This document shows positions 49,145 through 63,600 of a stretch of 64,000 nucleotides of DNA, in pieces (position 1 is the first letter of the stretch; every line of letters starts with the position of its first letter). A model generated the notes under the pieces. It saw only the letters and a list, made by a program, of their open reading frames with translations. It did not search any database and was not told where the DNA came from. This DNA comes from Achromobacter spanius (GTDB lineage: Bacteria > Pseudomonadota > Gammaproteobacteria > Burkholderiales > Burkholderiaceae_B). The DNA lies in assembly GCF_029637605.1 (NCBI RefSeq), contig NZ_CP121261.1:4340001-4404000 (forward strand). Reading direction: 5' to 3'. The translations under genes and the position numbers were made by a program.

Positions 49145-49537
49145 ATGAAAATTCGCCTTCTGAGCAGTCTGCTCGGCGCGACAGTAGTGCTGGCGGGCTG
49201 CGCCGGGATCTCGTCGCGCCCCGAAAGCCCGCCAAGCGCCGAGGCACTGGCTCAATTGCAACAAGTCCGGGACACCTACGGCGCGGGCCGATATGGGGAG
49301 GTCATCCGAACCGTCGCCACCTCTGATACCTTGGCCTCATCGACCAAGGCGGTGCGCATCGAGGCCTATAAGCTGCAGGCGTTCAGTTATTGCGTGAGCC
49401 GCTACGCTCAGTTGTGCGAAGACAGCTTTGCCCGCATCCTCGCGCTGGATCCCGCGTTCGAACTAGCACCGAATGAAGCCGGGCATCCGTCCTGGGGACC
49501 CGTCTTCCTGAAGGCCCGCAGCCAGGCCGCGAAGTAA
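49145..49537 (+). CDS. Small lipoprotein, resembles TssQ-type T6SS-associated lipoproteins
   Basis: The 130-residue product has a lipoprotein signal with lipobox LAGC (C19) and a helical, TPR-like mature part (YGAGRYGEVIRTVA, YKLQAFSYCVSRYAQLC, then GHPSWGPVF). The pattern, with two cysteines in the AFSYCVxxxxxLC region and a closing GHPxWGPVF, recalls the TssQ family of type VI secretion-associated lipoproteins; this is from memory of the family and untested. No other T6SS gene is in the window. It is divergent from the pseudokinase gene. Confidence 0.7.
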   Translation: MKIRLLSSLLGATVVLAGCAGISSRPESPPSAEALAQLQQVRDTYGAGRYGEVIRTVATSDTLASSTKAVRIEAYKLQAFSYCVSRYAQLCEDSFARILALDPAFELAPNEAGHPSWGPVFLKARSQAAK

Positions 49538-49573
49538 TCCCATGCACAAACCGTAAACAAAAAGCGTAGACAA

Positions 49574-49607
49574 AAAAAGGCCGCTGATTCGCATCAGCGG
49601 CCTTTTT
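49574..49607. terminator. Bidirectional rho-independent terminator between the lipoprotein gene and rpoC
   Basis: A 15-base-pair perfect stem (AAAAAGGCCGCTGAT with ATCAGCGGCCTTTTT) closes a TCGC loop and is flanked by A and T runs on both sides. It ends the rpoBC transcript on the minus strand and the lipoprotein transcript on the plus strand. Confidence 0.93.
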
Positions 49608-49659
49608 GCTTGCTGCCCCCGCGCCGAGCCTGCGCGCGAGGATCTGTCCGGGCTTCCGC

Positions 49660-52600
49660 TTATTCGGCGGGGTTCTCGGTGCCAGCGTCGGAAGCCGGGG
49701 CTTCCGCGTCCGCACCCACCGTGACCGGCGAGTCTTCGAACGGGTTGGCCTGTTGGCGAGCGGCTTCGCGTTCCGCCGCTTCCAGCTCTTCCTTGTCGCG
49801 ACGTGCGTGGTGGTAAGCCAGGCCGGTACCCGCCGGGATGAGGCGGCCGACGATGACGTTTTCCTTCAAGCCACGCAGGTCGTCGCGCTTGCCCATGATG
49901 GCGGCTTCGGTCAGGACACGCGTGGTTTCCTGGAACGAAGCGGCCGAGATGAACGAGTCGGTCGACAGCGAGGCCTTCGTGATACCCAGCAGCACGTTGT
50001 CGTAGGTAGCCGGGATACGCTCTTCGGCAGTCATACGATCGTTGGCGTTCAGCAGTTCGGAGCGCTCAACTTGCTCGCCCGGGATGAACTCGGTATCGCC
50101 AGCATCAACGATGTTCACACGACGCAGCATCTGACGAACAATCACTTCGATGTGCTTGTCGTTGATCTTCACGCCCTGCAGACGGTAAACGTCCTGCACT
50201 TCGTCGACGATGTACGTCGCCAGCTTCTCGATGCCTTGCAGGCGCAGGATGTCGTGGGGATCGGCCGGGCCGTCCACGATCATTTCGCCCTTGTTCACCA
50301 CTTGGCCGTCGTGCACCAGAACCTGCTTTTCCTTCGGAATCAGGAACTCGTGGCTCACGCCTTCCAGGTCGGTGATGACCAGACGCTGCTTGCCCTTCGT
50401 ATCCTTACCGAACGACACCGTACCGGTGACGTCGGCGAGCATGCCGGCATCCTTCGGCGAACGGGCTTCGAACAGCTCGGCCACACGCGGCAGACCGCCG
50501 GTAATGTCGCGGGTCTTTTGCGATTCTTGCGGAATACGCGCCAGAACTTCACCCACGGCAACCTGCTGGCCGTCGCGCACGGTAATCAGCGCGCCCACCG
50601 GGAACGAGATGTTCACCGAGTGATCGGTGCCGGCGATCTTGACGTCTTCGCCGCTTTCGTTGACCAGCTTGATCTGCGGACGCATGACGATCTTGCCGCC
50701 ACGAGTCTTCGGCGTGATGACGACGAGCGTCGACAGGCCCGTGACTTCGTCCACCTGCTTGGCAACGGTCACGCCTTCTTCGATGTTCTCGAAGCGGACG
50801 GCGCCACCGTATTCCGACACGATCGGACGGGTCAGCGGATCCCACGTCGCCAGACGCGCGCCAGCCTTCACGGCTTCGCCATCGCCCACCAGCACGGTCG
50901 CGCCGTACGGGATCTTGTGGCGTTCGCGTTCGCGGCCGTTGTCGTCGAAGATCGCCAGTTCGCCCGAGCGCGAAATCGCCACACGTTCGCCCTTGGCGTT
51001 CGTGACATAGCGCATCGTGCTGGCAAAACCGACCTGACCGCTGGACTTGGTTTCCACCGCGCTGGCCAGAGCCGAACGCGACGCCGCGCCACCGATGTGG
51101 AACGTACGCATCGTGAGCTGCGTGCCCGGTTCACCGATGGACTGAGCAGCGATAACGCCGACGGCTTCGCCCTGGTTGACCGGCGAACCACGACCCAGAT
51201 CGCGGCCGTAGCAGTGTGCGCACAGACCGTGGCGCGTTTCGCACGTCAGCGGGGTGCGGACCTTGACTTCGTCCACGCCGATGCGGTCGATGGTGTCGAC
51301 CAGATCTTCGTCCAGCAAGGTACCGGCAACGATGGCCGTTTCCTGCGTGTCCGGGTTGATGATGTCCACGGCGGCAACACGACCCAGGATGCGGTCGCGC
51401 AGCGGTTCGATGACTTCACCACCTTCCACCAGGGCCTTCATGTTGTAGCCCAGCGACGTACCGCAATCGTCCTCGGTGATCACCAAGTCTTGCGTCACGT
51501 CGACCAGACGACGAGTCAGGTAACCCGAGTTTGCCGTCTTCAGTGCCGTATCAGCCAGACCCTTACGCGCGCCGTGAGTCGAGATGAAGTACTGAAGCAC
51601 GTTCAGACCTTCACGGAAGTTCGCGGTAATGGGCGTTTCGATAATCGAGCCGTCCGGCTTGGCCATCAGGCCGCGCATACCAGCCAACTGACGGATCTGG
51701 GCGGCCGAACCGCGGGCGCCCGAGTCAGCCATCATGTAGATCGAGTTGAACGATTCCTGGCGAACTTCTTCGCCGTGACGGTTCACAACCGGCTCGGTGG
51801 CCAGTTGTTCCATCATCGCCTTGCCGACCTTGTCCCCAGCCTTGCCCCAGATGTCCACAACGTTGTTGTAGCGCTCTTGGGACGTGACCAGACCCGACGA
51901 GTACTGCTTGTCGATTTCCTTCACTTCGCGGCTGGCTTCAGCCAGGATGCCTTCCTTGGCGGTCGGGATCAGCATGTCGCCCATGGCGATCGAGATACCG
52001 CCGCGCGTGGCCAGCTTGAAGCCGGACTGCATCAGCTTGTCGGCGAAGATCACCGTGTCGCGCAGGCCGCAACGACGGAACGACTGGTTGATCAGGCGCG
52101 AGATTTCCTTCTTCTTCAGTGCCTTGTTCAGCACCGTGAAGGGCAGGCCCTTCGGCAGAATTTCCGACAGCAGCGCGCGGCCGACCGTCGTCTCGTGACG
52201 GCGGATAACCGGTTGCCATTCGCCAGCCTCGTCGCGCTCGTGCTCTTTCAGACGCACGGTCACGCGGGATTGCAGCTCGACTTCGCCGTTGTCATACGCA
52301 CGTTGCACTTCAGCGACGTCGGTGAAGAAGATGCCTTCGCCGCGGCCGTTGATGCGCTCGCGCGTCGTGTAGTACAGACCCAGCACGATATCCTGGGACG
52401 GCACGATCGACGGTTCGCCGTTGGCCGGGAACAGTACGTTGTTCGACGCCAGCATCAGCGTACGCGCTTCCAGCTGGGCTTCCAGCGACAGCGGCACGTG
52501 AACAGCCATCTGGTCACCGTCGAAGTCGGCGTTGAACGCCGCGCAAACCAGCGGGTGCAGCTGGATGGCCTTGCCTTCGATCAGGACCGGTTCGAACGCC

Positions 52601-53903
52601 TGGATGCCCAAACGGTGCAGCGTAGGCGCACGGTTCAGCATGACCGGGTGTTCGCGGATGACTTCTTCCAGGATGTCCCAAACCACCGGTTCCTGGCTTT
52701 CCACCAGCTTCTTGGCAGCCTTGATGGTCGTGGCCAGGCCCATCATCTCCAGACGATTGAAGATGAACGGCTTGAACAGTTCCAGGGCCATCAGCTTGGG
52801 CAGACCGCACTGATGCAGTTTCAGCTGCGGACCCACCACGATGACCGAACGGCCCGAGTAGTCGACGCGCTTGCCCAGCAGGTTCTGACGGAAACGACCG
52901 CTCTTGCCCTTGATCATGTCGGCCAGGGACTTCAACTGGCGCTTGTTGGCGCCCGTCATGGCCTTGCCACGGCGACCGTTGTCCAGCAGCGAGTCAACGG
53001 CTTCCTGCAGCATCCGCTTTTCGTTGCGCAGGATGATTTCCGGCGCCTTGAGCTCCAGAAGGCGCTTCAAGCGGTTGTTGCGGTTGATGACGCGGCGGTA
53101 CAGGTCGTTCAGGTCGGAGGTCGCGAAGCGACCGCCGTCCAGCGGCACCAGCGGACGCAGGTCCGGCGGCAGCACGGGCAGCACTTCCATGACCATCCAC
53201 TCGGCCTTGATGCCCGACTTCTGGAAGCCTTCCAGCACCTTCAGGCGCTTGGAAATCTTCTTGATCTTGGCTTCCGAGCTGGTGGCCTTCAACTCGCCGC
53301 GCAGCGTTTCCACTTCGCGGTCGATGTCGATGGTACGCAGCAGTTCGCGCACGGCTTCCGCGCCCATCAGGGCACGGAAATCGTCGCCGTACTCTTCGGT
53401 CTTGGCGAGGAAATCGTCATCCGACATGATCTGGCCGCGCTTGAGCGGCGTCATGCCAGGTTCGATCACGCACCAGGCTTCGAAGTACAGAACGCGTTCG
53501 ATGTCGCGCAGGGTCATGTCGAGCACCATGCCCAGACGCGACGGCAGGCTCTTCAGGAACCAGATGTGCGCGACGGGGCTGGCCAGCTCGATGTGGCCCA
53601 TGCGTTCACGGCGAACCTTGGCAACGGTAACTTCAACGCCGCACTTTTCGCAGATCACGCCACGATGCTTCAGGCGCTTGTACTTGCCGCACAAGCACTC
53701 GTAGTCTTTGATCGGGCCAAAGATCTTGGAGCAGAACAGACCGTCACGTTCAGGCTTGAACGTGCGGTAGTTGATGGTCTCGGGCTTGCGAACTTCGCCG
53801 TAAGACCACGAACGGATCTTCTCGGGCGAGGCGATGCCGATCTTGATGGCATCGAATTGCTCGTCTTGCGAGACTTGCTTAAATAGGTCGAGTAGCGCTT
53901 TCA

Positions 53904-53904
<1 letters not shown>
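49660..53904 (-). CDS. rpoC: DNA-directed RNA polymerase subunit beta'
   Basis: This subunit carries the catalytic magnesium of RNA polymerase. The 1414-residue product has the N-terminal zinc finger [20 protein letters not shown], the catalytic loop [12 protein letters not shown], the trigger-loop region and the second zinc site around [17 protein letters not shown]. It overlaps the rpoB stop by one base (TAATG), so the two are translationally coupled. A strong terminator follows. Confidence 0.99.
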
Positions 53905-58016
<4,112 letters not shown>

Positions 58017-58072
58017 GAGCACTCCGACTCGAGGTTGCATGGGCCGTCAACCACGGCCCTAGGTGATACGAC

Positions 58073-58121
58073 TCCAGGAAACCCCCCTGAAAGGGCATAC
58101 CCCCAGTAGGGGTTTCCTGGA
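58073..58121 (-). other. Long inverted repeat in the rplL-rpoB spacer
   Basis: TCCAGGAAACCCC (58073-58085) is the exact complement of GGGGTTTCCTGGA (58109-58121), a 13-base-pair stem with a 23-base loop. In E. coli the same spacer is cut by RNase III, so a processing role is plausible here; that is inference. Confidence 0.6.
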
Positions 58122-58126
58122 AACGC

Positions 58127-58163
58127 AAAAGCCCGGGGACTGCAAACTGTGCTGTCCCCGGGC
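58127..58163 (-). terminator. Terminator-like hairpin (attenuator) between rplL and rpoB
   Basis: On the minus strand GCCCGGGGAC pairs with GTCCCCGGGC around a 13-base loop and is followed by TTTTGC. The short T run suggests partial termination, as with the known rplL-rpoB attenuator of E. coli that sets the ratio of ribosomal proteins to polymerase. Confidence 0.7.
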
Positions 58164-58177
58164 AGTTGACGCAGGTC

Positions 58178-58558
58178 TTACTTGACTTCGACCTTGGCGC
58201 CAGCTTCTTCCAGCTTCTTCTTGGCGGCTTCGGCGTCAGCCTTGGCCACAGCTTCCTTGACGGGCTTCGGAGCGCCGTCAACCAGGTCCTTGGCTTCCTT
58301 CAGACCCAGACCGGTCAGCTCGCGCACGGCCTTGATGACGCTGACCTTGTTCGCGCCGGCTTCCAGCAGGACGACGTTGAACTCGGTTTGCTCTTCAGCA
58401 GCGGCGGCAGCGCCACCGGCGGCGGGAGCAGCAACAGCGACAGCAGCGGCAGCAGCCGACACGCCGAACTTCTCTTCCATTTCCTTGATCAGCTCGGACA
58501 GCTCGAGCACGGTCATGCCAGCGATGGCGTCAAGGATTTCAGCTTTGTTAAGTGCCAT
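58178..58558 (-). CDS. rplL: 50S ribosomal protein L7/L12
   Basis: L7/L12 forms the flexible stalk that recruits translation factors. The 126-residue product has the N-terminal dimerisation domain ([17 protein letters not shown]), an alanine-rich hinge (about 37-55) and the C-terminal domain with [20 protein letters not shown]. The start at 58558 drops five unconserved residues. It lies 81 bases after rplJ. Confidence 0.99.
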   Translation of the reverse strand: MALNKAEILDAIAGMTVLELSELIKEMEEKFGVSAAAAAVAVAAPAAGGAAAAAEEQTEFNVVLLEAGANKVSVIKAVRELTGLGLKEAKDLVDGAPKPVKEAVAKADAEAAKKKLEEAGAKVEVK

Positions 58559-58639
58559 TTTTAAGAACTCCAAATATTTTGGTAATGCCAGGGTTTGGGT
58601 GTCGCTTCGTCGTTCAGCGAATTCCGGACAGCAGGGCGA

Positions 58640-59164
58640 TTAGGCCGCTGCCTTTTGGTCGCGCACAGCCGCGAGGCCACGGGCGAACTTGGTCGGAACT
58701 TCGTTGAGCGTACGCACGAATTGCGCGATCGGGGCTTGCATGGTGCCAAGCAGTTTCGACAGCAACTCTTCGCGGGACGGCATGGTGGCCAAGGCCTTCA
58801 CACCATCTTGAGTCAGCAGGCTGTTGGGCAATGCGCCCGCCTTGATGACCAGCTTGTCGTTGCTTTTCGCGAAACCAGCGATAACCTTGGCCGCCGAAAC
58901 CGGATCAGTGCTGATGCCATAGATCAGCGGACCGGTCAGTTGCTCAGCCAACGGCTCGAAAGCCGTGCCGGCAACAGCACGACGGGCCAGCGAGTTCTTC
59001 AGAACTCGCAGATACACGCCCGATTCACGCGCAGTTTTGCGCAGTACGGTGACAGAGGCGACGTCCAGACCACGGTACTCAGCGATAACAATCGATTGTG
59101 CCTTGGCGACTTCTGCCGAGACTTCCTCGATTACCACCGCTTTCTCTTGACGATTGAGACTCAC
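58640..59164 (-). CDS. rplJ: 50S ribosomal protein L10
   Basis: L10 anchors the L7/L12 dimers to 23S rRNA and, as the L10-L12 complex, represses its own message. The 174-residue product starts [19 protein letters not shown] and has the [19 protein letters not shown] segment. The leader upstream (59190-59400) looks like the regulatory L10 leader. Confidence 0.98.
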   Translation of the reverse strand: MSLNRQEKAVVIEEVSAEVAKAQSIVIAEYRGLDVASVTVLRKTARESGVYLRVLKNSLARRAVAGTAFEPLAEQLTGPLIYGISTDPVSAAKVIAGFAKSNDKLVIKAGALPNSLLTQDGVKALATMPSREELLSKLLGTMQAPIAQFVRTLNEVPTKFARGLAAVRDQKAAA

Positions 59165-59189
59165 GGTTTGAACACTCCATCAAAAGACG

Positions 59190-59400
59190 CCTGGGGCCTG
59201 AGCCTTGCGCGTCAACCGAATGCGGCGCCTGGTCGAGTTCTTCGTGTAAAGAAATCTTCCTGGGGACGCCGTCTACGCTGGATCCGAACTAGATGAGCTT
59301 CGGGATTAAGCGGGGCACCGGGGGTGTCAGACACCGATCCACCACCCTGCTCCAGCGGTCTTTGACAGCAACATCCGGAGGAATCCGGATGCAGCCCAAA
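59190..59400 (-). ncRNA. L10 leader (autoregulatory mRNA leader of rplJ-rplL)
   Basis: In the 256-base spacer between rplA and rplJ, the minus-strand RNA opens with a perfect ATCCGGA/TCCGGAT hairpin, then runs through AAAGACCGCTGGAGCAGG, a stretch typical of L10 leaders that bind the L10-L12 complex, and several further stems. Boundaries are approximate. A covariance search would settle the call. Confidence 0.55.
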
Positions 59401-59420
59401 GTACGTTTACTGCTGTTGGC

Positions 59421-60122
59421 TTAGTTGGAAGCCGACAGCGAGGCAATTTCAACGCGAGCACCGCCGCCCATCGTGGACGAAACGGCCAGCTTGCGCAGGT
59501 AAATGCCCTTGGCAGCTGCGGGACGGGCCTTTTGCAGGGCGTCGACCAGAGCAGCCAGGTTGGTTTGCAGCTGTTCCACGCCGAACGACGCGCGGCCGAT
59601 CGTTGCGTGGATGATGCCAGCCTTGTCGGTACGGTACTGAACCTGACCGGCCTTGGCGTTCTTGACAGCGGTTGCGACGTCAGGCGTCACGGTGCCGACC
59701 TTCGGGTTCGGCATCAGGCCACGGGGACCCAGGATCTGGCCCAGGGCACCCACGACACGCATCGTGTCGGGCGAAGCGATGACCACGTCAAAGTCCATTT
59801 GACCGGCCTTGATCTGGTCAGCCAGGTCGTCCAGGCCAACGATGTCGGCGCCGGCGGCCTTGGCGGCTTCAGCCTTGTCGCCTTGGGCGAACACGGCAAC
59901 GCGAACCGACTTGCCGGTGCCGGCGGGCAGAACGACCGAACCGCGAACCAGTTGGTCCGACTTCTTCGGGTCGATGCCGAGCTGCACGGCCACGTCAATG
60001 GATTCATTGAACTTGGCGACGGCGGTTTCCTTGACCAGGGTCAGGGCTTCAGCGACCGGGTACAGCTTGGTGCGGTCGATCTTTTGCGCAATAGCGGCTG
60101 CGCGCTTGGACAGTTTTGCCAT
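59421..60122 (-). CDS. rplA: 50S ribosomal protein L1
   Basis: L1 forms the mobile stalk near the E site and in many bacteria represses the rplK-rplA message. The 233-residue product has the family signature [21 protein letters not shown]. Length matches E. coli (234). It lies two bases after rplK. Confidence 0.99.
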   Translation of the reverse strand: MAKLSKRAAAIAQKIDRTKLYPVAEALTLVKETAVAKFNESIDVAVQLGIDPKKSDQLVRGSVVLPAGTGKSVRVAVFAQGDKAEAAKAAGADIVGLDDLADQIKAGQMDFDVVIASPDTMRVVGALGQILGPRGLMPNPKVGTVTPDVATAVKNAKAGQVQYRTDKAGIIHATIGRASFGVEQLQTNLAALVDALQKARPAAAKGIYLRKLAVSSTMGGGARVEIASLSASN

Positions 60123-60124
60123 GA

Positions 60125-60555
60125 TTAGATCCCCTCAACCGTGATGCCCATGCTGCGGGCGCTGCCAGCGATCGTGCGCACAGCGGCGTCCAGATCAGCG
60201 GCGGTCAGATCGGGGCCCTTGGCCTTGGCGATTTCTTCAGCTTGAGCGCGCGTCAGCGTGCCGACCTTATCGGTATGCGGCTTGGGCGAACCCTTTTGTA
60301 CGCCGGCGGCCTTCTTGATGAGGACCGTCGCGGGCGGGGTCTTCATGATGAAGGTGAAGCTCTTGTCCGCGAAGGCGGTGATCACCACCGGAATCGGCAG
60401 ACCAGGCTCCATGCCTTGGGTCTTGGCGTTGAACGCCTTGCAGAATTCCATGATGTTCAGGCCGCGTTGACCCAGTGCCGGGCCAATCGGGGGGAGGGGT
60501 TAGCTTTACCAGCCGGTACTTGCAGCTTGATAAAGCCGACGATCTTTTTCGCCAT
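60125..60555 (-). pseudogene. rplK: 50S ribosomal protein L11, frameshifted in this sequence
   Basis: L11 forms the GTPase-associated centre with L10 and is needed for the stringent response through RelA. From the ATG at 60555 the frame reads [19 protein letters not shown] then PSP, and shifts in a C run (six G on the plus strand, 60489-60494). The rest (from about [19 protein letters not shown] to ITVEGI) is intact in the next frame. The expected codons for PPIGPAL need seven C, so one base is missing. With it restored the gene would encode 143 residues, close to the usual 142. A homopolymer sequencing error is the likeliest cause. Confidence 0.93.
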
Positions 60556-60618
60556 GCTTTGCTCCTTGCGGGTTATATCGCCCCGGCGTTTTCAGCCTGG
60601 GCTCCCCGGGGGTTGAAA

Positions 60619-61152
60619 TCAGGTCTTTTCGACCTGGCTGAAATCGAGTTCGACGGGTGTGGCACGACCAAAAATGGTGACCGACACGCGCACCTTGCTC
60701 TTTTCGTAATTGACTTCTTCGACGTTGCCGTTGAAGTCTGCAAACGGACCTTCCTTGACCCGAACCATCTCGCCCACTTCGAAAAGAATCTTGGGGCGGG
60801 GTTTCTCGACACCCTCTTCCATTTGGGAGAGGATCTTCTCGACTTCCTTCTCGGAAATCGGGGTCGGACGGTTGCCCGAGCCACCCAAAAAACCGGTGAC
60901 GCGGTTCGTGTTCTTGACCAAATGCCACGTTTCGTCAGTCAGGTCCATTTCAACCAGGACATAACCAGGGAAAATGCGGCGTTCGGTGATCGATTTCTGA
61001 CCACCCTTGACCTCGACGACTTCCTCGGAGGGCACAAGAATGCGGCCAAAAGACGTCTGCAAGGCCGCGCGCTCAATGCGCTCTACCAGGGCCTTGTGGA
61101 CACTCTTTTCCATGCCGGAGTACACATGGACGACATACCAACGCTTACTCAT
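60619..61152 (-). CDS. nusG: Transcription termination/antitermination protein NusG
   Basis: NusG binds RNA polymerase and couples it to Rho or to the ribosome through S10. The 177-residue product has the NGN domain ([19 protein letters not shown]) and the C-terminal KOW domain ([20 protein letters not shown]). It lies nine bases after secE and 63 before rplK. Confidence 0.98.
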   Translation of the reverse strand: MSKRWYVVHVYSGMEKSVHKALVERIERAALQTSFGRILVPSEEVVEVKGGQKSITERRIFPGYVLVEMDLTDETWHLVKNTNRVTGFLGGSGNRPTPISEKEVEKILSQMEEGVEKPRPKILFEVGEMVRVKEGPFADFNGNVEEVNYEKSKVRVSVTIFGRATPVELDFSQVEKT

Positions 61153-61161
61153 TCGCCGTCC

Positions 61162-61542
61162 TTATTTCCAGCCCAACAACAGGCCGTAAAGAATCCATTC
61201 GATGCCCTTGTCGAGCACCCACATGAAAATGCCCATGACAGCCACGAACGCAAAAACGATACCCGTCATCTGGGTCGTTTCCTTGCGGGTGGGCCATGCG
61301 ACACGCTTGACTTCGTTGTAGGACTCGCTGGCAAAGCTCAGGGTGCGGCGGCCGGGTTCGCTGAACCAGGCGATTACAGCTGCGATCACTAGGCCGCCGA
61401 CGAACACGCCGATACGAGCAGGCATCGGCTGTGCGCTAAGCACGGAAAACCCGACGATGCCAGCAATAACGACGAGAACCGCCAGCCCGAGCTTGACCCG
61501 GTCGGCGGTACTGGTTACGGTTTCTACGCTGGTATTAGACAT
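61162..61542 (-). CDS. secE: Preprotein translocase subunit SecE
   Basis: SecE clamps SecY in the translocon. The 126-residue product has three membrane helices like the E. coli form (about 17-35, 42-60 and 92-115), with the amphipathic SYNEVKRVAWPTRKETTQM segment before the last helix. It lies between tRNA-Trp and nusG, the usual arrangement. Confidence 0.97.
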   Translation of the reverse strand: MSNTSVETVTSTADRVKLGLAVLVVIAGIVGFSVLSAQPMPARIGVFVGGLVIAAVIAWFSEPGRRTLSFASESYNEVKRVAWPTRKETTQMTGIVFAFVAVMGIFMWVLDKGIEWILYGLLLGWK

Positions 61543-61606
61543 ATTGCGACGCGAGCCGCCGTGAATGCGTAACTCGCGATGATCTCCCGCGGGTTTATCC
61601 TGGCGG

Positions 61607-61682
61607 TGGCAGGGGCAGTAGGAATCGAACCTACAACCTTCGGTTTTGGAGACCGACGCTCTGCCAATTGAGCTATGCCCCT
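61607..61682 (-). tRNA. tRNA-Trp (CCA anticodon)
   Basis: The 76-base minus-strand gene folds as a cloverleaf with acceptor AGGGGCA, D-loop AGCTCAATTGGCAGAGC, anticodon loop CTCCAAA (anticodon CCA), T-loop GGTTCGATTCC and an encoded CCA end. It lies between tuf and secE, as in E. coli and many proteobacteria. Confidence 0.97.
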
Positions 61683-61778
61683 AAAACACTACTGGCTTGC
61701 ACTACATTCACTGACTTTCCCGGCCTTCGCATGATCAGCCTCTTGGGCTGTTCACTGCTTAAGGTTACGGAGCCAAAC

Positions 61779-61784
61779 ATCATA
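61779..61784 (-). promoter_or_regulatory. Extended -10 promoter for tRNA-Trp and secE-nusG
   Basis: On the minus strand TGTTATGAT gives an extended -10 with TATGAT at 61779-61784, about 90 bases before tRNA-Trp and downstream of the tuf terminator. No good -35 is visible. Confidence 0.45.
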
Positions 61785-61795
61785 ACACTTTTACG

Positions 61796-61834
61796 GCAAA
61801 AATGGGTAGAGGGACTTTTCGTCCTCTCTACCCA
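61796..61834 (-). terminator. Rho-independent terminator after tuf copy 2
   Basis: On the minus strand GGGTAGAGAGGAC pairs with GTCCCTCTACCC (one bulge) around a five-base loop and is followed by ATTTTTG. It lies 12 bases after the tuf stop. Confidence 0.87.
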
Positions 61835-61846
61835 CTTGGGTATTGC

Positions 61847-63037
<1,191 letters not shown>

Positions 63038-63093
63038 GGCTGACTCCTGACCTGGATTGCGCTTCAGACTGAAGAAAAGAACTTGGAAATTTG

Positions 63094-63168
<75 letters not shown>

Positions 63169-63180
63169 ATTTAAAAATCT

Positions 63181-63254
63181 TGGAGCGGGTGAAGGGAATC
63201 GAACCCTCGTCGTAAGCTTGGAAGGCTTCTGCTCTACCATTGAGCTACACCCGC
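63181..63254 (-). tRNA. tRNA-Gly (TCC anticodon)
   Basis: The 74-base gene has acceptor GCGGGTG, anticodon loop CTTCCAA (anticodon TCC), T-loop GGTTCGATTCC and an encoded CCA. It is probably cotranscribed with tRNA-Thr and tuf. Confidence 0.97.
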
Positions 63255-63361
63255 GGCATACCCATTCACCATCTCTATTTCCCAAACCCTCAAAATCAAG
63301 GCCCGGGGAACCTTACAACCTTCTTTGCGAAGGCCGCCCAGTTCCCTAGGCCTAATTTTAA

Positions 63362-63386
63362 AATCCAGGCAGACATCGCCTGGATT
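63362..63386 (-). terminator. Terminator-like hairpin between tRNA-Tyr and tRNA-Gly
   Basis: AATCCAGGC and GCCTGGATT form a perfect nine-base-pair stem with a seven-base loop, followed on the minus strand by TTAAAATTAGG. It lies 14 bases after tRNA-Tyr and could end or attenuate its transcript before tRNA-Gly. Confidence 0.6.
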
Positions 63387-63400
63387 AAGAGTTGGGTCTC

Positions 63401-63487
63401 TGGTGGAGGAGATTGGATTCGAACCAATGTAGGCGCAAGGCCAACAGATTTACAGTCTGCCCCCTTTAACCACTCGGGCACCCCTCC
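63401..63487 (-). tRNA. tRNA-Tyr (GTA anticodon)
   Basis: The 87-base class II gene has acceptor GGAGGGG, anticodon loop CTGTAAA (anticodon GTA), a long variable arm, T-loop GGTTCGAATCC and an encoded CCA. It is the first gene of the tRNA-tuf set and has a near-consensus promoter upstream. Confidence 0.97.
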
Positions 63488-63502
63488 AGCGGAGAACTTG
63501 AG

Positions 63503-63531
63503 ATTATGAACACTTTCGAATCCGGTGTCAA
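63503..63531 (-). promoter_or_regulatory. Sigma-70 promoter of the tRNA-Tyr/tRNA-Gly/tRNA-Thr/tuf set
   Basis: On the minus strand a consensus TTGACA (63526-63531) and CATAAT (63503-63508) are exactly 17 bases apart. The start of transcription would lie about ten bases before tRNA-Tyr. Confidence 0.8.
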
Positions 63532-63600
63532 ACCTTCCGGCTGAAAATATTCAAAAACTTTTGTTCGACCACTCGCGTTTCCGCGCAGAGGGGGCGAAGT

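Noticed and set aside
49606..53886. A 1426-codon open frame on the plus strand opposite rpoC
   Set aside because: It mirrors rpoC exactly in extent, reads as histidine-, arginine- and glutamine-rich low-complexity protein, and results from high-GC codon bias leaving the antisense frame open.
63240..63509. An 89-codon plus-strand frame across the tRNA genes
   Set aside because: It is made mostly of antisense tRNA-Tyr sequence and spacer.
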